Assembly (NCBI RefSeq): GCF_009828855.1
Contig: NZ_WUAG01000002.1
Location: 1,116,001-1,180,000, forward strand
Reading direction: 5' to 3'
Length of the DNA stretch: 64,000 nucleotides
From: Psychromonas sp. L1A2
GTDB taxonomy: Bacteria > Pseudomonadota > Gammaproteobacteria > Enterobacterales > Psychromonadaceae
Below are positions 46,210 to 55,691 of this stretch, in pieces (the first letter of the stretch is position 1; every line of letters starts with the position of its first letter). A program made the translations under genes and the position numbers. The notes below the pieces were generated by a model, which worked only from the letters and a program-made list of their open reading frames with translations, was not told the origin of the DNA and did no database searches.

Positions 46210-46998
46210 ATGCAAACAAGTATCGATATAAGTTGGTTACAACTCGGGCTATTTAGCTTATTACTGTTTATCCCTATTGTTATTAATGCTCACTTCAAAC
46301 TCGGTATTAACAAAAGTACCGTCATTGCATTAGTACGACTATTTTTACAGCTATTGTTGGTTGGCTTTTACCTCGAATATATATTTGAACTCGATAGTAT
46401 TCTATTAAATACTGGCTGGCTGATTGTCATGATCACAGTCGGTAGCTACAGCATTATCACCAAAAGCGGCTTAAATAACCGCTACTTATTTATTGCGAAT
46501 AGTATTGCGCTTAGCTGTGCAGTACTCCCTATTTTATTAGTGTTATCCTTACTCATTATCCAACCAGCACCTTGGTACAGCGCTCAATATATGATCCCAT
46601 TAGCAGGCATGTTATTAGGGAATAGTTTGAGCGCTAACATCGTGGCATTACAACATCTATTTGGCGCTTTTAAACAACAGCAAGATGAATATGAAGGAGC
46701 ACTTGCTTTAGGCGCGTCTCCTTATCAGGCCGCTTTTCCTTTTTTACAACAATCATTAAAAAAAGCACAAGCCCCAATCTTAGCAACAATTGCAACGACG
46801 GGAATTGTTTCTTTACCAGGTATGATGACAGGGCAAATACTCGGTGGCGTAACGCCAATGGTAGCAATTAAGTATCAACTGCTTATATTTATCGCGATGT
46901 TAATCATGTTAAGCATCTCTCTTACCATTAGCCTATTATTAACATTAAGAATTTCGCTAGCAAAAAATGGTCTCATCAAAATCAAGCTTAACAACTAA
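46210..46998 (+). CDS. FetB-like ABC permease (UPF0014)
   Basis: A 262-residue membrane protein (E. coli FetB/YbbM 259) with seven hydrophobic segments. Conserved parts: VIALVRLFLQLLLVGFYLEY, PLAGMLLGNSL, YEGALALGASPYQAAFP for contact with the ATPase, and TTGIVSLPGMMTGQILGGV. In E. coli FetB works with the ATPase FetA to export iron. No fetA-like gene is adjacent here, so either the ATPase is elsewhere or this protein acts differently. Confidence 0.85.
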   Translation: MQTSIDISWLQLGLFSLLLFIPIVINAHFKLGINKSTVIALVRLFLQLLLVGFYLEYIFELDSILLNTGWLIVMITVGSYSIITKSGLNNRYLFIANSIALSCAVLPILLVLSLLIIQPAPWYSAQYMIPLAGMLLGNSLSANIVALQHLFGAFKQQQDEYEGALALGASPYQAAFPFLQQSLKKAQAPILATIATTGIVSLPGMMTGQILGGVTPMVAIKYQLLIFIAMLIMLSISLTISLLLTLRISLAKNGLIKIKLNN

Positions 46999-47103
46999 AT
47001 ATCTTTTTTATAAACATATTGTTTGAAAATAAAACAAATAAAACTAGCTATTTAAAAAGTAATCCATTATTATTCATTTCGCTCTGGAAAATCAGAGTTA
47101 TTA

Positions 47104-47223
47104 ATGTCAAATAAAGTCCAAGTTATCCTCAGTTACATCGTCACCGTTGTCCTTAGTATTATCTTTAACTTCTCAAACCATTCAATAATTCCAACTTCAG
47201 CGCACGCAATTTTTGCACAATAA
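47104..47223 (+). CDS. possible 39-residue hydrophobic ORF
   Basis: MSNKVQVILSYIVTVVLSII followed by FNFSNHSIIPTSAHAIFAQ: one hydrophobic helix and a short tail. The ribosome-binding site is weak. It could be a small membrane peptide or chance. No homologue recognised. Confidence 0.25.
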   Translation: MSNKVQVILSYIVTVVLSIIFNFSNHSIIPTSAHAIFAQ

Positions 47224-47346
47224 TATTTATAACTATTCCGTTACTAAAATACCGCGTAATAATATGACGGTTACAACGGAAATTGCCAACACCGAACATT
47301 AGACATTCTATTTTAGGTAATTGGTATTAACTCCATAAGGAAATAT

Positions 47347-47445
47347 ATGGCTCGCTCTACAGGTAGAAAAAGATTTTGGTTCCAACAGAACAAAGACGAA
47401 GATCAGCAACAAGTAAATGAACAGAAAGATACATCAGAAAAATAG
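47347..47445 (+). CDS. possible 32-residue polar ORF
   Basis: MARSTGRKRFWFQQNKDEDQ followed by QQVNEQKDTSEK. A good Shine-Dalgarno (AAGGA) lies 5 bases upstream. A basic aromatic head and a Gln/Asp/Glu tail suggest a disordered peptide. No homologue recognised. Confidence 0.4.
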   Translation: MARSTGRKRFWFQQNKDEDQQQVNEQKDTSEK

Positions 47446-47696
47446 TAGAAGTATATCAACGCTTTTAACGAGAGCAGAATAGCCCCGCTCGGTTAACAAT
47501 CAGGCTGAATAGACAATATCAGTGCTGAATAAATATTTTTATATATGTAAATAAAATAAGGTCCCTCTAACCTTATTACCTTTCTCAGAAAGACTTATCA
47601 CGATTCAATCTTCATAGAACTCGCACTACCATTAAGGTGCGAGATTAAATGTGCTGCTTCATAAGTAGCACGATTAACATGCTTTATAACTATTTA

Positions 47697-47855
47697 TACC
47701 AATGGAATTAAATAAGTGATCAGGGATTGCGCAGGAAAAATTAACACTAATAAGGCGTGAGTTGCAGGAGATAGTTGTTCTCACTTCAAAACTCACAACG
47801 CAGTTAGAGGTAATTTTAACCAGCAAGGATGATCACCTTATTAATTCTTTTGGTA
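47697..47855 (+). repeat. 159-bp TACCAA element, copy E
   Basis: Same length and ends as copy B (TACCAATGGAATTAAATAAG ... TTTTGGTA). It is about 94% identical to the copy at 15192-15350 by hand count; all ten differences are transitions. Its terminal arms (AATAAGTGATCA and TGATCACCTTATT) pair slightly better than in copy B, so it may be the more intact copy. Confidence 0.8.
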
Positions 47856-48172
47856 TTATTACAATAATAATTCCACTCAATACCTTACAGGTTAATCCTC
47901 TATCGTATACTGACTGGAATTAGTATTAGCGTTGTTTAAAACATATAAAACCTCCAGCTTTCTAAAGTCCTAAATCTTCTAAACCTATAAACCTTCTAGA
48001 TCTTCTAGACCTTCTAAATCTAAAATCTATAAATTGAACAGCTCTTCATGTTGATGATTAATATCACCTAGAAAACACCATCCATATGCGCTCTACCTCA
48101 ATATATTCAGAAGTTAGTTTAAACGGTTAACAGCGATTGATTGGTGATCTATATGTTCACTTTTTTTAAAGC

Positions 48173-48206
48173 AAAAAAAATGGCGAATCTTTTCAGATTC
48201 ACCATT
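48173..48206 (-). terminator. intrinsic terminator of the cold-shock gene
   Basis: On the minus strand AATGGTGAATC, loop tgaaaa, GATTCGCCATT, then a T run: an 11-bp stem with one mismatch. Confidence 0.9.
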
Positions 48207-48249
48207 CTCTTAGAATTATTAGTGCTTTAATGCACTAAAATATCAGAGC

Positions 48250-48456
48250 TTATAGAGCTACGATATTTTCTGCTTGCGGGCCTTTAGGACCTTGGCTTAC
48301 AGTGAATTCTACTTTTTGGCCTTCAGCTAAAGTTTTGAAACCTTCGCTTGCAATTGCACTGAAGTGTGCGAATACGTCTGGACCAGACGCTTGCTCGATG
48401 AAACCAAAACCTTTAGACTCGTTAAACCACTTAACCGTACCTTGAACTTTAGACAT
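48250..48456 (-). CDS. CspA-family cold-shock protein
   Basis: A 68-residue OB-fold protein with both RNA-binding motifs KGFGFIEQ and DVFAHFSAI. It binds single-stranded RNA and DNA and melts mRNA structure. Sequence resembles CspD/CspE-type or CspA-type members equally, so no paralogue name is given. The gene has a long 5' leader, as cold-inducible csp genes do, and its own terminator. Confidence 0.95.
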   Translation of the reverse strand: MSKVQGTVKWFNESKGFGFIEQASGPDVFAHFSAIASEGFKTLAEGQKVEFTVSQGPKGPQAENIVAL

Positions 48457-48608
48457 AATAATATCCTGTAAAATTTAATAAAAATTGCCTTCAATAGGCT
48501 TGAATAGCGTAAAATTAGACTGGAACTTAAAAACTTCAGACGAGGTATTATTAATAAGACAACGTAATGGAGAATGTAAACAATAGGCTTTATTTCTGCT
48601 GAGTTCAA
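48457..48608 (-). promoter_or_regulatory. long 5' leader of the cold-shock gene
   Basis: About 150 bases of leader-like sequence precede the start. The minus strand contains AGCCTATTG twice (near 48594 and 48503), one as part of the small hairpin GCCTATTGAAGGC, and AGGATATT next to the start. Long structured leaders that refold at low temperature control cspA in E. coli; the same is plausible here but not shown. Confidence 0.45.
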
Positions 48609-48756
48609 TAGTATAGAATTCCTAGATTAAGTCAACAGATCATTAGGATAAAAAGCATTAAATATCAGATATAAACTCGATTTATATAAGTTGCTTTATC
48701 TCCTGACTATTTCAACTAAGCTAGTCACCTCACTCTCAATAAAGTGATGGTGCGTT

Positions 48757-49185
48757 ATGAGTCGGTTTGTAGTCATATCTAACTATTCATTTCTTTTGGA
48801 TGCACATATAACTAAAGCAAGTTTAGAGAGTGAAGGTAACCTGCGCATCTAGCTGATGAACACACGGTTAATATGCAATGGCTTTATTCTGATGCTATAG
48901 GGGGACTTAGGTTATACGTGCCTGAGGAGTTTGAAGTTGGAGCAAAGGCTATCTTAGCATTAAACTTTTCAGAGGATGTAGATTCTGCTTTCGAAGAAAC
49001 ACCAGAACACTGCACGCAATGTCAAAGTACTAATTTAGTCAACTATTACCAACTACACCAACTACACCAACTACACCAAAGGTAAGAAGCCAGCTTTCAT
49101 TCTCTTTATATTCTTAGGATTTACGTTATTTTTTTATAAACACGGTAGAAAATACACGGACTGTGGGTGGTTTAAAGAAGCGTAA
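48757..49185 (+). pseudogene. frameshifted DUF2007-type zinc-ribbon membrane protein
   Basis: Three successive frames together give one recognisable protein. Frame 1: MSRFVVISNYSFLLDAHITK, ASLESEG. After a small deletion near 48835, frame 2: PAHLADEHTVNMQWLYSDAI, GGLRLYVPEEFEVG and the zinc-ribbon half HCTQCQSTN. After a nine-base repeat tract (ACCAACTAC, 49048-49079), frame 3: GKKPAFILFIFLGFTLFF then YKHGRKYTDCGWFKEA. Intact DUF2007 proteins read ...EGIPA.LADEHT.NMQWLYS.A.GG..L.V and end with a membrane segment and a second cysteine pair. Both frame breaks fall inside the gene, so it is probably dead unless the breaks are sequencing errors. Confidence 0.75.
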
Positions 49186-49254
49186 TAAGCGCAGACAAGC
49201 CAATACTAAAAGCCCCTAAAGTGAATAATAGAAAATAACTCATCGATAAGTAGG

Positions 49255-49287
49255 CGAGGCAACATCAAGAATGACGACATTGCCTCG
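49255..49287 (-). terminator. hairpin downstream of the urease cluster
   Basis: CGAGGCAA, 17-base loop, TTGCCTCG: 8-bp GC-rich stem with no T run. It lies 28 bases beyond the last gene of the cluster and may protect the end of the long mRNA. Confidence 0.5.
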
Positions 49288-49314
49288 TCAACAAAAGACT
49301 AATTAAACAATTTT

Positions 49315-49497
49315 TTATTGCTTAGACTTTTTCTTGTTTTTAAAATAAAGCACACCTTTCACTGCTACAACAGCAAATAATCCCCAAAAAACAGCATGGT
49401 AAAGTAAATGTATTGCACCTTCGCCTAGTGCATGGTCTGTATGAGCAAAAGCTTGAGTGCTTAGTAACAAGGTAAAAATTAAAGTAAAAAATTTCAT
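49315..49497 (-). CDS. small exported/membrane protein at the end of the urease cluster
   Basis: A 60-residue protein with a signal peptide (MKFFTLIFTLLLSTQAFA, cleavage after AFA), a short periplasmic HTDHALGEG segment with two histidines, a transmembrane helix (YHAVFWGLFAVVAVKGVLYF) and a basic tail KNKKKSKQ. AAGGAAT precedes the start. It lies 38 bases after ureG on the same strand. Its position suggests a link to nickel or urea handling, perhaps through the His/Asp segment, but the family is not recognised. Confidence 0.7.
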   Translation of the reverse strand: MKFFTLIFTLLLSTQAFAHTDHALGEGAIHLLYHAVFWGLFAVVAVKGVLYFKNKKKSKQ

Positions 49498-49535
49498 GGT
49501 TATTCCTTTCCAAAATAATAGATATAAAATGGTGC

Positions 49536-50147
49536 TTATTTGAGCATACCTTGCGTTTCAATAAACTCGATGATCTCAGCTAACCCTTGTTGTGTTTTCA
49601 TGTTACTGAAAATAAATGGTTTATCACCGCGCATCTTCTTCGCGTCTCGATCCATTACTTCCAATGACGCACCAACCAAATCAGCAACATCAATTTTATT
49701 AATGATCAACAAATCAGACTTAGTAATACCTGGGCCACCCTTACGTGGAATTTTATCACCTGCAGACACATCAATCACGTATAAAGTTAAGTCTGATAGT
49801 TCAGGGCTGAATGTTGCACTCAAATTATCGCCGCCGCTTTCCACTAATACAAAATCTAAATCAGGGTGACGTTCATGTAATTCATCAATAGCAGCTAGGT
49901 TCATTGAGGCATCTTCACGGATTGCCGTATGCGGACAACCACCTGTTTCTACGCCAATAATACGGTCAGCCGTTAACGCATCATTACGTGTTAAAAATTG
50001 TGCATCTTCATGTGTGTAAATATCGTTCGTGACGACAGCCATTTCATATTTGTCGCGCAGTGCTAAACACAATTGGCTTAATAAAGCGGTTTTACCTGAA
50101 CCGACTGGACCACCAACACCGATACGTAATAATTGTTTTTTTCTCAT
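49536..50147 (-). CDS. ureG: urease accessory GTPase UreG
   Basis: A 203-residue SIMIBI GTPase (Klebsiella 205) that delivers nickel to urease. P-loop [14 protein letters not shown], the metal-binding CPH motif in [35 protein letters not shown] and [12 protein letters not shown] are all present. It works with UreE, UreF and UreD. It starts 73 bases after the ureF stop. Confidence 0.98.
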   Translation of the reverse strand: MRKKQLLRIGVGGPVGSGKTALLSQLCLALRDKYEMAVVTNDIYTHEDAQFLTRNDALTADRIIGVETGGCPHTAIREDASMNLAAIDELHERHPDLDFVLVESGGDNLSATFSPELSDLTLYVIDVSAGDKIPRKGGPGITKSDLLIINKIDVADLVGASLEVMDRDAKKMRGDKPFIFSNMKTQQGLAEIIEFIETQGMLK

Positions 50148-50220
50148 TATATGTCTCTCATATTTCTAAAATTACTTTAAACACTTAAAACAGATAACTG
50201 CTTAAGCCTAAGCTGTTACT

Positions 50221-50916
50221 TTAAGAACGGAACAGTCGCGTATATTGTGTTTCATGCCAAGCACTTGCCATCGCCAATCGCGGTAAGCTTGCGCCGATAT
50301 CATCATCTTCAATCTGGTTGGCAACATTGATAGCCCCTTCCACTTTATCGCTTAATTCAAACAGTAAATTTTGTGCTTGAGTTTGCCCTAATGGCACCAG
50401 CTTTGTTGCAGCTGCTACTTGGTTATCAAGGTACGTCCAGCAATAACCACTTTGCGCTGAGATTAAATCTAATTTAAAAAGGTACGCTGCAATCGCAAAC
50501 ACACTGACAAAACTACTCTCTGGCTGTTGAAATAGTTCGCTATAAGGTTCGCTATCAACGCTATCTAATTGCTTTAATAAACGAATCAATGCTTTGCCCA
50601 TTGCGACATCGGCAAGACGTAATTCACTACTCTCACGACAAGCAATTAAATGCTGGTTATGCAGTTTAAAGTTGTCAAAATCATTATTTTCTAAGGCGAG
50701 ATACAATCGTTTTAATAAGGCTAAATCAGTACGGGCAATGGATTCATTGAGGTTTAACTCAATCCACTCAAAAGTCGTTTTTTGATTGTTTATCCAGCTC
50801 ATTTCAATCGCGTATTCCAACCCTTGTGAAAATGAAAAACCGCCAACCGGTAGATTGGCACTGCATAATTGCAGCAGCCGATTAAGCTTAACTGGACTGG
50901 CCATATTAATGTTCAT
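50221..50916 (-). CDS. ureF: urease accessory protein UreF
   Basis: A 231-residue helical protein (Klebsiella 224) that bridges UreD and UreG in the activation complex. Motifs: [25 protein letters not shown] and the ending [21 protein letters not shown], typical of UreF. The start at 50916 ([11 protein letters not shown]) overlaps the ureE stop by 11 bases; longer readings to 50994 would run through the ureE His tail and are rejected. Confidence 0.95.
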   Translation of the reverse strand: MNINMASPVKLNRLLQLCSANLPVGGFSFSQGLEYAIEMSWINNQKTTFEWIELNLNESIARTDLALLKRLYLALENNDFDNFKLHNQHLIACRESSELRLADVAMGKALIRLLKQLDSVDSEPYSELFQQPESSFVSVFAIAAYLFKLDLISAQSGYCWTYLDNQVAAATKLVPLGQTQAQNLLFELSDKVEGAINVANQIEDDDIGASLPRLAMASAWHETQYTRLFRS

Positions 50917-51400
50917 GGCGATGCTCTGAATCTGAATGTTCATGAGAGTGAGAGTGTCCATGCGAATGCCCACTACGCTTACCGTAAGCACCATTTTCAG
51001 GCGTAAATACCGCCGGTGTTTTATCGATTGTTAAGCCATAGTTTTCAGCAAGTTCTTCTAACACGTGATCCGGTTTAAAACGTACCCATAACTCACCGAC
51101 TTGCAATGTCGTATGGCGATTTCCTAAGTGATAGCAGACTTTGCTAAAGGTTAACCAATCTGTGCTAAGCGCAGTTGAAACGGCTTCCGCTTGGCCCTTT
51201 ACTTCAATCAATAAACCACATTCTGTTTTTAATATTTCACCAACTAACAAAGGATGTCCACGCTCTACAAAAATACCAATATCTGCACCTTTGTCTGTAA
51301 CCCCTTTGATACGTGATTTCTTACGCGTATCATGATCCAATGTAATCGAATCATTAATCTCATCATGCGTATGATCCAACCTTTCAAATACTTGTAACAT
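50906..51400 (-). CDS. ureE: urease accessory nickel chaperone UreE
   Basis: A 164-residue nickel carrier. The N-terminal peptide-binding domain ([20 protein letters not shown], then VGEILKT) precedes the metal-binding domain with CYHLGNRH, whose histidine is conserved, and [17 protein letters not shown] His-rich tail ([20 protein letters not shown]) holds about ten histidines for nickel storage. It is separated from ureC by a 184-base spacer with a large palindrome. Confidence 0.97.
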   Translation of the reverse strand: MLQVFERLDHTHDEINDSITLDHDTRKKSRIKGVTDKGADIGIFVERGHPLLVGEILKTECGLLIEVKGQAEAVSTALSTDWLTFSKVCYHLGNRHTTLQVGELWVRFKPDHVLEELAENYGLTIDKTPAVFTPENGAYGKRSGHSHGHSHSHEHSDSEHRHEH

Positions 51401-51455
51401 TGTTTATCTCTTTTTCTTTTTCGCTAAAACCAATGTAATAACTTTTAATCTACTT

Positions 51456-51587
51456 ACTCTTTTTACACAGTAGGAGGGCTTTAGGCAAAGCCGTCAAACT
51501 TTTATTTTATGAGCATATGTTCCATATGTGATTCAAATAAAAGTGCAGACAATGCAGACTAAAGTTCTCCTACGCAGTAAAAAGTTA
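51456..51587. repeat. large imperfect palindrome between ureC and ureE
   Basis: The arms, about 64 bases each, are centred on a three-base gap between two CATATG hexamers (51514-51519 and 51523-51528). Well-paired blocks are TTTTTAC/GTAAAAA, GTAGGAG/CTCCTAC, CTTTAG/CTAAAG and CTTTTATTTTATGA against TCAAATAAAAG. It begins at the ureC stop codon. No gene lies inside. Confidence 0.8.
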
Positions 51588-53288
51588 GAATAAGCAGTAT
51601 CGCTGTGCAAGAGGTAGCTCTGTCGCCGGCTCACACGTCAATAACTCACCGTTTGCACGCACTTCATAGGTTTGAGAGTCCACTTCAATATTCGGCATCC
51701 AATCATTATGGATCATGTCTTTTTTGCCAATATTACGGGTGTTTTTACACACACCGACTAAACGTGTCATTCCCGCTATTTCAGGTACATTTTTATCAAT
51801 CGCCGCTTGCGATAAAAAGGTCATTGACGTTTGTGCTGCTGCGCTGCCAAATGAACCAAACATTGGGCGATAATAAACTGGTTGTGGTGTTGGGATTGAT
51901 GCATTCGCATCACCCATTGGTGCTGCGGCAATAAAACCAGATTTTAAAATCATCGAAGGTTTAATACCAAAGAAGGCGGGTTTCCATAACACTAAATCGG
52001 CCATTTTTCCTATTTCAATCGACCCCACTTCATGGCTAATACCATGGCTAATGGCCGGATTAATTGTGTATTTGGCAATGTAACGTTTAGCACGGAAGTT
52101 ATCATTGCGCTCTGTATCAGGTGCTAACGGACCACGTTGTTGTTTCATCTTATGGGCAGTTTGCCAAGTGCGTGTGATCATTTCACCAACACGTCCCATG
52201 GCTTGTGAGTCAGACGAAATCATACTGATTGCACCTAAGTCATGCATTATGTCCTCTGCGGCAATACTTTCTTTACGAATACGCGAATCGGCAAAGGCAA
52301 CATCTTCAGGAATAGATGGGTTGAGATGATGACATACCATCAACATATCTAAATGCTCATCAATGGTATTAATCGTATACGGGCGCGTTGGGTTAGTTGA
52401 TGAAGGTAATACATTTGGCTCACCACAAGCACGGATAATATCAGGAGAATGACCGCCACCAGCACCTTCAGTATGGTAAGTATGAATAGTGCGACCTTTA
52501 AATGCGCCTAATGTATCTTCTAAAAAACCTGACTCATTTAACGTATCAGTATGAATCGCAACTTGTACATCATAACGCTCAGCAACCGACAAACAGTTAT
52601 CAATCGCAGCTGGTGTTGTGCCCCAATCTTCATGCAGTTTTAAACCACACACCCCCGCTTCAATTTGTTCTTCTAATGCTTTCGGTAAGCTGACGTTACC
52701 TTTGCCTAAGAACCCAAAATTCATTGCGAAGTCATTAGTTGCTTGCAGCATTTTATGGATATTCCAAGGGCCAGGAGTACAGGTAGTCGCTTTGGTACCT
52801 GTCGCAGGGCCAGTTCCACCACCGATCATGGTCGTGACGCCTGACATTTGTGCTTCTTCAATTTGCTGTGGGCAAATAAAATGGATATGTGCGTCTATGC
52901 CACCAGCCGTTAAGATTTGGCCTTCGCCTGCAATGACTTCTGTACCTGCACCAATTTCGATATCAATATTGTCTTGAATATCAGGGTTACCGGCTTTACC
53001 GATAATAGCGATACGGCCGTCTTTAATACCCACATCCGCTTTTACAATACCCCAATGATCAAGGATCAAGGCATTAGTGATCACAAGATCAACGGTCTCA
53101 GAACAAGCTGCTTGGCTTTGTCCCATTCCATCACGAATCACTTTTCCGCCACCAAAAGTGACCTCTTCACCGTATTCAGTAAAATCTTTTTCTACTTCTA
53201 TCCATAAGTCTGTATCAGCTAAACGAATACGATCGCCGACCGTTGGACCGAACATATGTGCGTAAGAATGTTTATCAATGCTAGCCAT
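51585..53288 (-). CDS. ureC: urease alpha subunit
   Basis: The 567-residue catalytic subunit (Klebsiella 567). Urea is split into ammonia and carbamate at a dinickel centre. Nickel ligands visible include the HIH pair at residues 134 and 136, carbamylated lysine 217 in GLKLHEDWG, histidines in VAIHTDTLN and [11 protein letters not shown], and the active-site flap with MVCHHL. It lies just after ureB (2 bases) and is followed by a palindrome and then ureE. No truncation or missing ligand is apparent. Confidence 0.99.
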   Translation of the reverse strand: MASIDKHSYAHMFGPTVGDRIRLADTDLWIEVEKDFTEYGEEVTFGGGKVIRDGMGQSQAACSETVDLVITNALILDHWGIVKADVGIKDGRIAIIGKAGNPDIQDNIDIEIGAGTEVIAGEGQILTAGGIDAHIHFICPQQIEEAQMSGVTTMIGGGTGPATGTKATTCTPGPWNIHKMLQATNDFAMNFGFLGKGNVSLPKALEEQIEAGVCGLKLHEDWGTTPAAIDNCLSVAERYDVQVAIHTDTLNESGFLEDTLGAFKGRTIHTYHTEGAGGGHSPDIIRACGEPNVLPSSTNPTRPYTINTIDEHLDMLMVCHHLNPSIPEDVAFADSRIRKESIAAEDIMHDLGAISMISSDSQAMGRVGEMITRTWQTAHKMKQQRGPLAPDTERNDNFRAKRYIAKYTINPAISHGISHEVGSIEIGKMADLVLWKPAFFGIKPSMILKSGFIAAAPMGDANASIPTPQPVYYRPMFGSFGSAAAQTSMTFLSQAAIDKNVPEIAGMTRLVGVCKNTRNIGKKDMIHNDWMPNIEVDSQTYEVRANGELLTCEPATELPLAQRYCLF

Positions 53289-53290
53289 GA

Positions 53291-53632
53291 TTATTGTTCT
53301 CCCTCAATGCTACTTTTAGTCTCGACTTGGAGGTCGCCTTGAATATCACCACGGAAACCAAATACACGGCGCTTACCGCGATAAGGTATCAGCGTAACGT
53401 CTCGCTTTTGTCCCGGTTCAAAACGAACCGCAGTACTTGAGGTAATATCTAAACGATAACCTTTAGTGATTTCACGATCAAAAACCAACGCTCTGTTTAC
53501 CTCATAAAAGTGATAATGCGAGCCAACTTGAATCGGTCTGTCACCTGAATTTGCAACCGTCACTTTTAACTGCTCACGGCCAACATTGAGTTCTCTATTA
53601 CCGCTATCCGTTTTTATTTCGCCGGGGATCAT
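53291..53632 (-). CDS. ureB: urease beta subunit
   Basis: A 113-residue subunit (usual 101-106, so a short C-terminal extension). The core [40 protein letters not shown] and [19 protein letters not shown] is canonical. It packs with UreA and UreC in the (UreABC)3 enzyme. It starts 11 bases after ureA. Confidence 0.98.
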   Translation of the reverse strand: MIPGEIKTDSGNRELNVGREQLKVTVANSGDRPIQVGSHYHFYEVNRALVFDREITKGYRLDITSSTAVRFEPGQKRDVTLIPYRGKRRVFGFRGDIQGDLQVETKSSIEGEQ

Positions 53633-53643
53633 AAGCTACTCCA

Positions 53644-53946
53644 TTAAATAATTGGGTTATGGATAGTGACTAACTTCGTCCCATCAGGGAAGGTTGCTTC
53701 AACTTGTACTTCAGGAAGCAACTCAGCAATGCCATCCATCACTTGGTCACGGGTTAATAACGTACGCCCGTAATCCATCATTTCAGCCACGGTTTTTCCG
53801 TCACGTGCACCTTCCATGATTTCCATAGAGATGTAAGCCATCGCTTCAGGATAATTTAGTTTTACACCACGTTTTAAACGACGCTCTGCTAGCAATGCGG
53901 CAGTAAAAAGCAGTAATTTGTCTTTTTCTCTTGGTAATAAATCCAT
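53644..53946 (-). CDS. ureA: urease gamma subunit
   Basis: A 100-residue subunit, the standard length. Motifs [40 protein letters not shown] and [20 protein letters not shown] are conserved throughout the family. It begins the structural ureABC block, 65 bases after ureD. Confidence 0.98.
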   Translation of the reverse strand: MDLLPREKDKLLLFTAALLAERRLKRGVKLNYPEAMAYISMEIMEGARDGKTVAEMMDYGRTLLTRDQVMDGIAELLPEVQVEATFPDGTKLVTIHNPII

Positions 53947-54010
53947 ATCATTTTCTCTTTTAATTTAGGCCAAGCTATTAATAAGCTCTCTTCTTTATAC
54001 AAAAGTCTTT

Positions 54011-54943
54011 TTAGGTATGCCAGATTCTCGGTTGTATCGCGATTTTATCGATCAATAAAGGCCGTAATACTTCCCATAAACTAATGAATAATTGTTTGCA
54101 TTGTTGTGCATGAGCACCCAGATAGCGGATTACTAATAAACCATCAATATCACTAATGCTGATCAATGACTGTGCGTTTTGCTCCATTACTGTGTCACGT
54201 AATAAGGCCACCAACTCGGCGCGTTGCTGTGGTTGTTTTAATGTTTGCGGCGCATAAGCTAAAAAAGTCGCAAATACGCTGTTGTTGGCTAACCCAGCGG
54301 GATGCGTTAAAAGTTGATTAGCGGGAGATAACGCAATGCGGTCATGGTAAATTAAGATGTCATCGCAATATAAGCGATTTAATTGACAGTATTTTCCGTC
54401 TACAAAGGGTTCATCTGAATCAGGTAATCCAAGGCAAGTAATATCCCAACCAAGGTAAACACTGCTGCTAGTGAGCTTGATATCAACAGTATTAAAACCA
54501 TCGGCTCCTTCGTAAACAATGGTTTCCTGCGGGAAGTTTTCACACTTAGCGTTAGCCTCTAAGGTTAACTGAGTGATTTGTGCTTGTTTTGTATCGCCGA
54601 TATCAAGGTTGGTTCGAGCACGATAAAAGCGCCCCGCTCCAGGTGTGGTAAACAGTAAATGAGCATCTTCCTTTACTGCCACACTAATACGTAATTCATC
54701 ACCAGATACAATGCCAGCAGGTGGATGTAACAAGTAAATATGCGCACAATCTCGTCCTTCTGGGTAAAAGGCTTTTTGAACTGAAAGCGGCCCTTTACGT
54801 TGTGTACGAGTCAATTGTGTTCCGACGGGAGTGTTACTGAATTCTAAGAGCAAATGAGCAAGCCAGTGATTTTTCACTGGCTTGCTAGCGTTGATATTCG
54901 TCGCTACGGTAGCAGCTGAAGAGAGTGGCGCGGTTGTAATCAT
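54011..54943 (-). CDS. ureD: urease accessory protein UreD/UreH
   Basis: A 310-residue accessory protein that binds apo-urease first and recruits UreF and UreG for nickel insertion. Family marks: KGPLSVQKAFYPEGRDCAHI with LLHPPAGIVSGDELRI, TTPGAGRFYR and QETIVYEGA. The N-terminal 25 residues (to KPVKN) vary from the usual start at about LLLEFSN and may be partly non-native. It lies between urtE and ureA. Confidence 0.95.
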   Translation of the reverse strand: MITTAPLSSAATVATNINASKPVKNHWLAHLLLEFSNTPVGTQLTRTQRKGPLSVQKAFYPEGRDCAHIYLLHPPAGIVSGDELRISVAVKEDAHLLFTTPGAGRFYRARTNLDIGDTKQAQITQLTLEANAKCENFPQETIVYEGADGFNTVDIKLTSSSVYLGWDITCLGLPDSDEPFVDGKYCQLNRLYCDDILIYHDRIALSPANQLLTHPAGLANNSVFATFLAYAPQTLKQPQQRAELVALLRDTVMEQNAQSLISISDIDGLLVIRYLGAHAQQCKQLFISLWEVLRPLLIDKIAIQPRIWHT

Positions 54944-54993
54944 TGTTCCCTTATTTTAACTTATATTGACATTAGCGATTCAGCTTCACCGTT

Positions 54994-55689
54994 TTAAACG
55001 GCGAGATACTTACTGACTAATTCATCATCAAGTTCATCCATTGGACCCGATGCTATTACTTGACCTTTTTCCATTAAGTGGAAGTTTTCTCCCACTGCGC
55101 GAGCAAAAGGTAACTTCTGCTCCACTAAAATAATGGTCATGCCTTGTTCTTTATTTAACTTTAATAACACATCTCGAATTAATTGCACAATATTAGGTTG
55201 AATACCTTCATTGGGCTCATCTAATATCAAGATATCCGGATTCAGCACTAAAGCACGTCCAATCGCTAACTGCTGTTGTTGGCCACCAGACAGGTCACCA
55301 CCACGGCGATGCAACATTTCTTCCAGTACAGGAAAAAGCTTAAAGATATGATTTGGAATTGTTTTACTTTTTTGTCTTGAGCAATTTAAACTGATTTTTA
55401 GATTTTCTTCAACCGTCAATTGCGGAAAGATATGACGCCCCTGTGGCACATACCCAACGCCAATCTCAGGGCGTTGCTCAACACTGCTTTTACTCATATC
55501 TTTGTCATTAATTACAAGATTACCTGAGCTAATAGGCAATAATCCCATAATGGTTTTTAATAACGTGGTTTTACCCACACCGTTACGCCCCATGATGCAA
55601 GTACGAGAGCCTTTCTTAATCTTAAGGTCGAGATCCCATAGGATCTGTGTGCCACCATATTTTTGATTTACTGCGGTTAATTCAATCAT
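54994..55689 (-). CDS. urtE: urea ABC transporter ATPase UrtE
   Basis: A 231-residue LivF-like ATPase. Walker A MGRNGVGKTTLLK, signature LSGGQQQQLAIGRAL, Walker B ILILDEPNEGIQPN and switch histidine replaced by VEQ in ILVEQKLPF, all as in UrtE/LivF. The RHIFPQLTVEENL Q-loop region is typical of this family. It powers urea import together with UrtD. Confidence 0.96.
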   Translation of the reverse strand: MIELTAVNQKYGGTQILWDLDLKIKKGSRTCIMGRNGVGKTTLLKTIMGLLPISSGNLVINDKDMSKSSVEQRPEIGVGYVPQGRHIFPQLTVEENLKISLNCSRQKSKTIPNHIFKLFPVLEEMLHRRGGDLSGGQQQQLAIGRALVLNPDILILDEPNEGIQPNIVQLIRDVLLKLNKEQGMTIILVEQKLPFARAVGENFHLMEKGQVIASGPMDELDDELVSKYLAV

Positions 55690-55691
55690 GA

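Larger units (their letters stand above)
46999..48172. other. gene-poor region between fetB-like gene and csp
   Basis: About 1.17 kb holding the two small ORFs at 47104 and 47347, one 159-bp repeat element (47697-47855) and a low-complexity stretch of CTTCTAGA/CTTCTAAA units (about 47955-48030, period near 9). No larger gene is visible on either strand. Confidence 0.6.

Noticed and set aside
48873-49085. 70-residue ORF as an intact gene
   Set aside because: It is only the middle part of a DUF2007 protein; the correct N- and C-terminal parts lie in other frames, so it is reported as part of a pseudogene.
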